From Hydractinia symbiolongicarpus (taxonomy: Eukaryota; Cnidaria; Hydrozoa; Anthoathecata; Hydractiniidae): a DNA stretch of 64,000 nt. This document shows positions 63,661 to 64,000 of this stretch, piece by piece. The notes beneath the pieces were generated by a model. That model had not been told where the DNA came from. It was given only the letters and a program-made list of their open reading frames with translations, and made no database searches. Both the position numbers and the translations under genes were made by a program. The stretch is taken from the NCBI RefSeq assembly GCF_029227915.1, contig NC_079886.1:1984001-2048000 (forward strand). Direction: 5' to 3'. Each line of letters begins with the position of its first letter. Position 1 is the stretch's first letter.

Positions 63661-64000
63661 GCCGAGTACCGGATTTACGGAAAATCGCGGGTTTTCGTTT
63701 GCCGGCGATTAAACTTCTTTTATTCAGCGTCTTATCAAAAATAAAAACATTTTTGAAAACTACAAGTCTCATGAGTTTTAGTGGTGAAAAAATAATTTAA
63801 AAAATCGTTAGGGAAATGAGTTTACTCCCTGGGTACTTCCTTTGTATAGTTTTGACCATACGGGCCGAGTACCGGATTTACGGGAAATCGCGGGTTTTCG
63901 TTTGCCGGCGATTAAACTTCTTTTATTCAGCGTCTTATCAAAAATAAAACATTTTTTTAAAACTACAAGTCTCATGAGTTTTAGTGGTGAAAAAATAATT
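63661..64000 (+). repeat. Array tail, cut by the window edge
   Basis: About 1.7 further monomers. They first follow the order seen after 61,830 (GAGTACCGG, then CATGAG / CGTTAGGG / TACTTCC), then switch to the CATTTTTTTAAAAC type seen at ~60,690 and ~62,930, with one A missing. The satellite is still running at the right edge, as it is at the left, so the full array is longer than 64 kb. Confidence 0.85.

Larger units (their letters stand above)
1..64000 (+). repeat. 203-bp satellite DNA array, head to tail, fills the whole window
   Basis: Every part of the window is a copy of one ~203-bp unit, about 315 copies. Landmarks such as GTTTTAGTGGTG, TTTACTCCCTGGGTAC, ATCGCGGGTTTTCG and GCCGGCGATTAAAC recur every 203 bp from end to end. 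All copies read in the same direction; I saw no inverted monomer and no foreign insertion. Monomers differ by scattered substitutions and by indels of 1, 2 or 7 bp. Known biology: satellites of this size typically form centromeric or pericentromeric heterochromatin, and 203 bp could hold one nucleosome plus linker. Centromere identity is inference. The strand given is simply the orientation used for description. I do not recognise the satellite family. Confidence 0.98.

Noticed and set aside
1-64000. Many open reading frames of 60-121 codons on both strands, with similar predicted peptides
   Set aside because: They repeat once per monomer, overlap on opposite strands over the same bases, and end at the same stop-rich A/T segment (TAATTTAA). 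The period of 203 is not a multiple of 3, so the frame shifts in each unit. The longest cases only cross a monomer border where a point change or indel removed a stop. No start context, domain or codon pattern supports coding.
1-64000. CRISPR-like array of direct repeats
   Set aside because: Whole 203-bp units are conserved; there are no short repeats separated by unique spacers and no cas genes.
1-64000. CENP-B box
   Set aside because: TTTCGTTTGCCGGCGAT shares only the first half (TTTCGTT) with the mammalian CENP-B box and lacks the required central A and CGGG placement. The reverse strand has no better match.
1-64000. tRNA/SINE origin, from AGTGGTGA (A-box-like) and GTTCGGGAA (B-box-like)
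   Set aside because: Both motifs miss key bases of the Pol III boxes, the spacing of about 27 bp is too short, and no cloverleaf can be drawn across the A/T-rich segment between them.
1-64000. 5S, 18S-28S rDNA or histone gene tandem arrays
   Set aside because: No rRNA landmark or conserved coding stretch is visible, and 203 bp is too short for a 5S gene plus usual spacer without a recognisable 5S box.
1-64000. A ~34-kb super-period linking the marker monomers at 68 and 34,158
   Set aside because: The distance is near a multiple of 203, as any two monomers must be, but the flanking monomer order differs between the two places, so no long period is supported.
1-64000. A new defence, toxin or biosynthetic gene system
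   Set aside because: The window holds no credible gene of any kind; the only system visible is the satellite array and its recombination history.

Overview
The window is a single uninterrupted tandem satellite DNA array. From the first base to the last I see head-to-tail copies of one monomer of about 203 bp, roughly 315 copies, all in the same orientation. I find no gene, RNA gene, transposon, CRISPR array or unique-sequence island. Open reading frames of 60-121 codons exist on both strands, but they recur once per monomer and are by-products of the repeat. A satellite of this size and uniformity points to a eukaryotic nuclear chromosome, most likely centromeric or pericentromeric heterochromatin. 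I do not recognise the satellite family and cannot name the organism; a plant is possible but unproven.

Monomer design: a consensus I assembled by eye is 203 bp with about 38% G+C. It has two parts. A GC- and CpG-rich core of about 60 bp carries four CGGG motifs spaced 11, 9 and 10 bp apart, followed by GCCGGC. The remaining ~140 bp is AT-rich with A-tracts and contains a perfect 9-bp dyad, TCAAAAATG / CATTTTTGA, around an AAAA loop. I count 13 CpGs per monomer against about 7 expected, so the satellite is CpG-enriched, and many monomer variants are C-to-T or G-to-A changes at those CpGs.

Higher-order layout, left to right (boundaries approximate): 1-2,240 diverged monomers with a 3-mer doublet (609 bp); 2,240-6,690 an 11-mer doublet (2,226 bp); 6,690-10,750 7-mer repeats (1,421 bp); 10,750-14,880 interleaved 5-, 7- and 8-mer repeats; 14,880-19,470 11-mer and 12-mer duplications; 19,540-21,550 a marker monomer and a 4-mer doublet; 20,430-28,550 a 20-mer doublet (4,062-4,063 bp); 27,640-30,070 a 6-mer doublet (1,217 bp); 30,070-33,350 3-mer and 7-mer repeats (608 and 1,420 bp); 32,450-36,480 a 10-mer doublet (2,029 bp); 36,480-37,820 single-copy order; 37,820-42,090 8-mer repeats (1,623 bp); 42,090-48,790 an 11-mer triplet (2,233 bp), the most uniform block; 48,790-51,810 a 7-mer whose second copy has lost one monomer; 52,360-54,800 a 6-mer doublet (1,218 bp); 54,800-59,160 mixed with a 3-mer doublet; 59,160-63,660 an 11-mer doublet (2,234 bp); then a tail to the end.

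The array therefore has no single higher-order repeat. It is a patchwork of local tandem duplications of many sizes, as expected from repeated unequal exchange. Two ordered monomer cassettes (A and B) recur through different blocks, and several hybrid monomers mark exchange or deletion points. No protein-coding or RNA-based system is present; the interest is in how the array is built and how it evolves.
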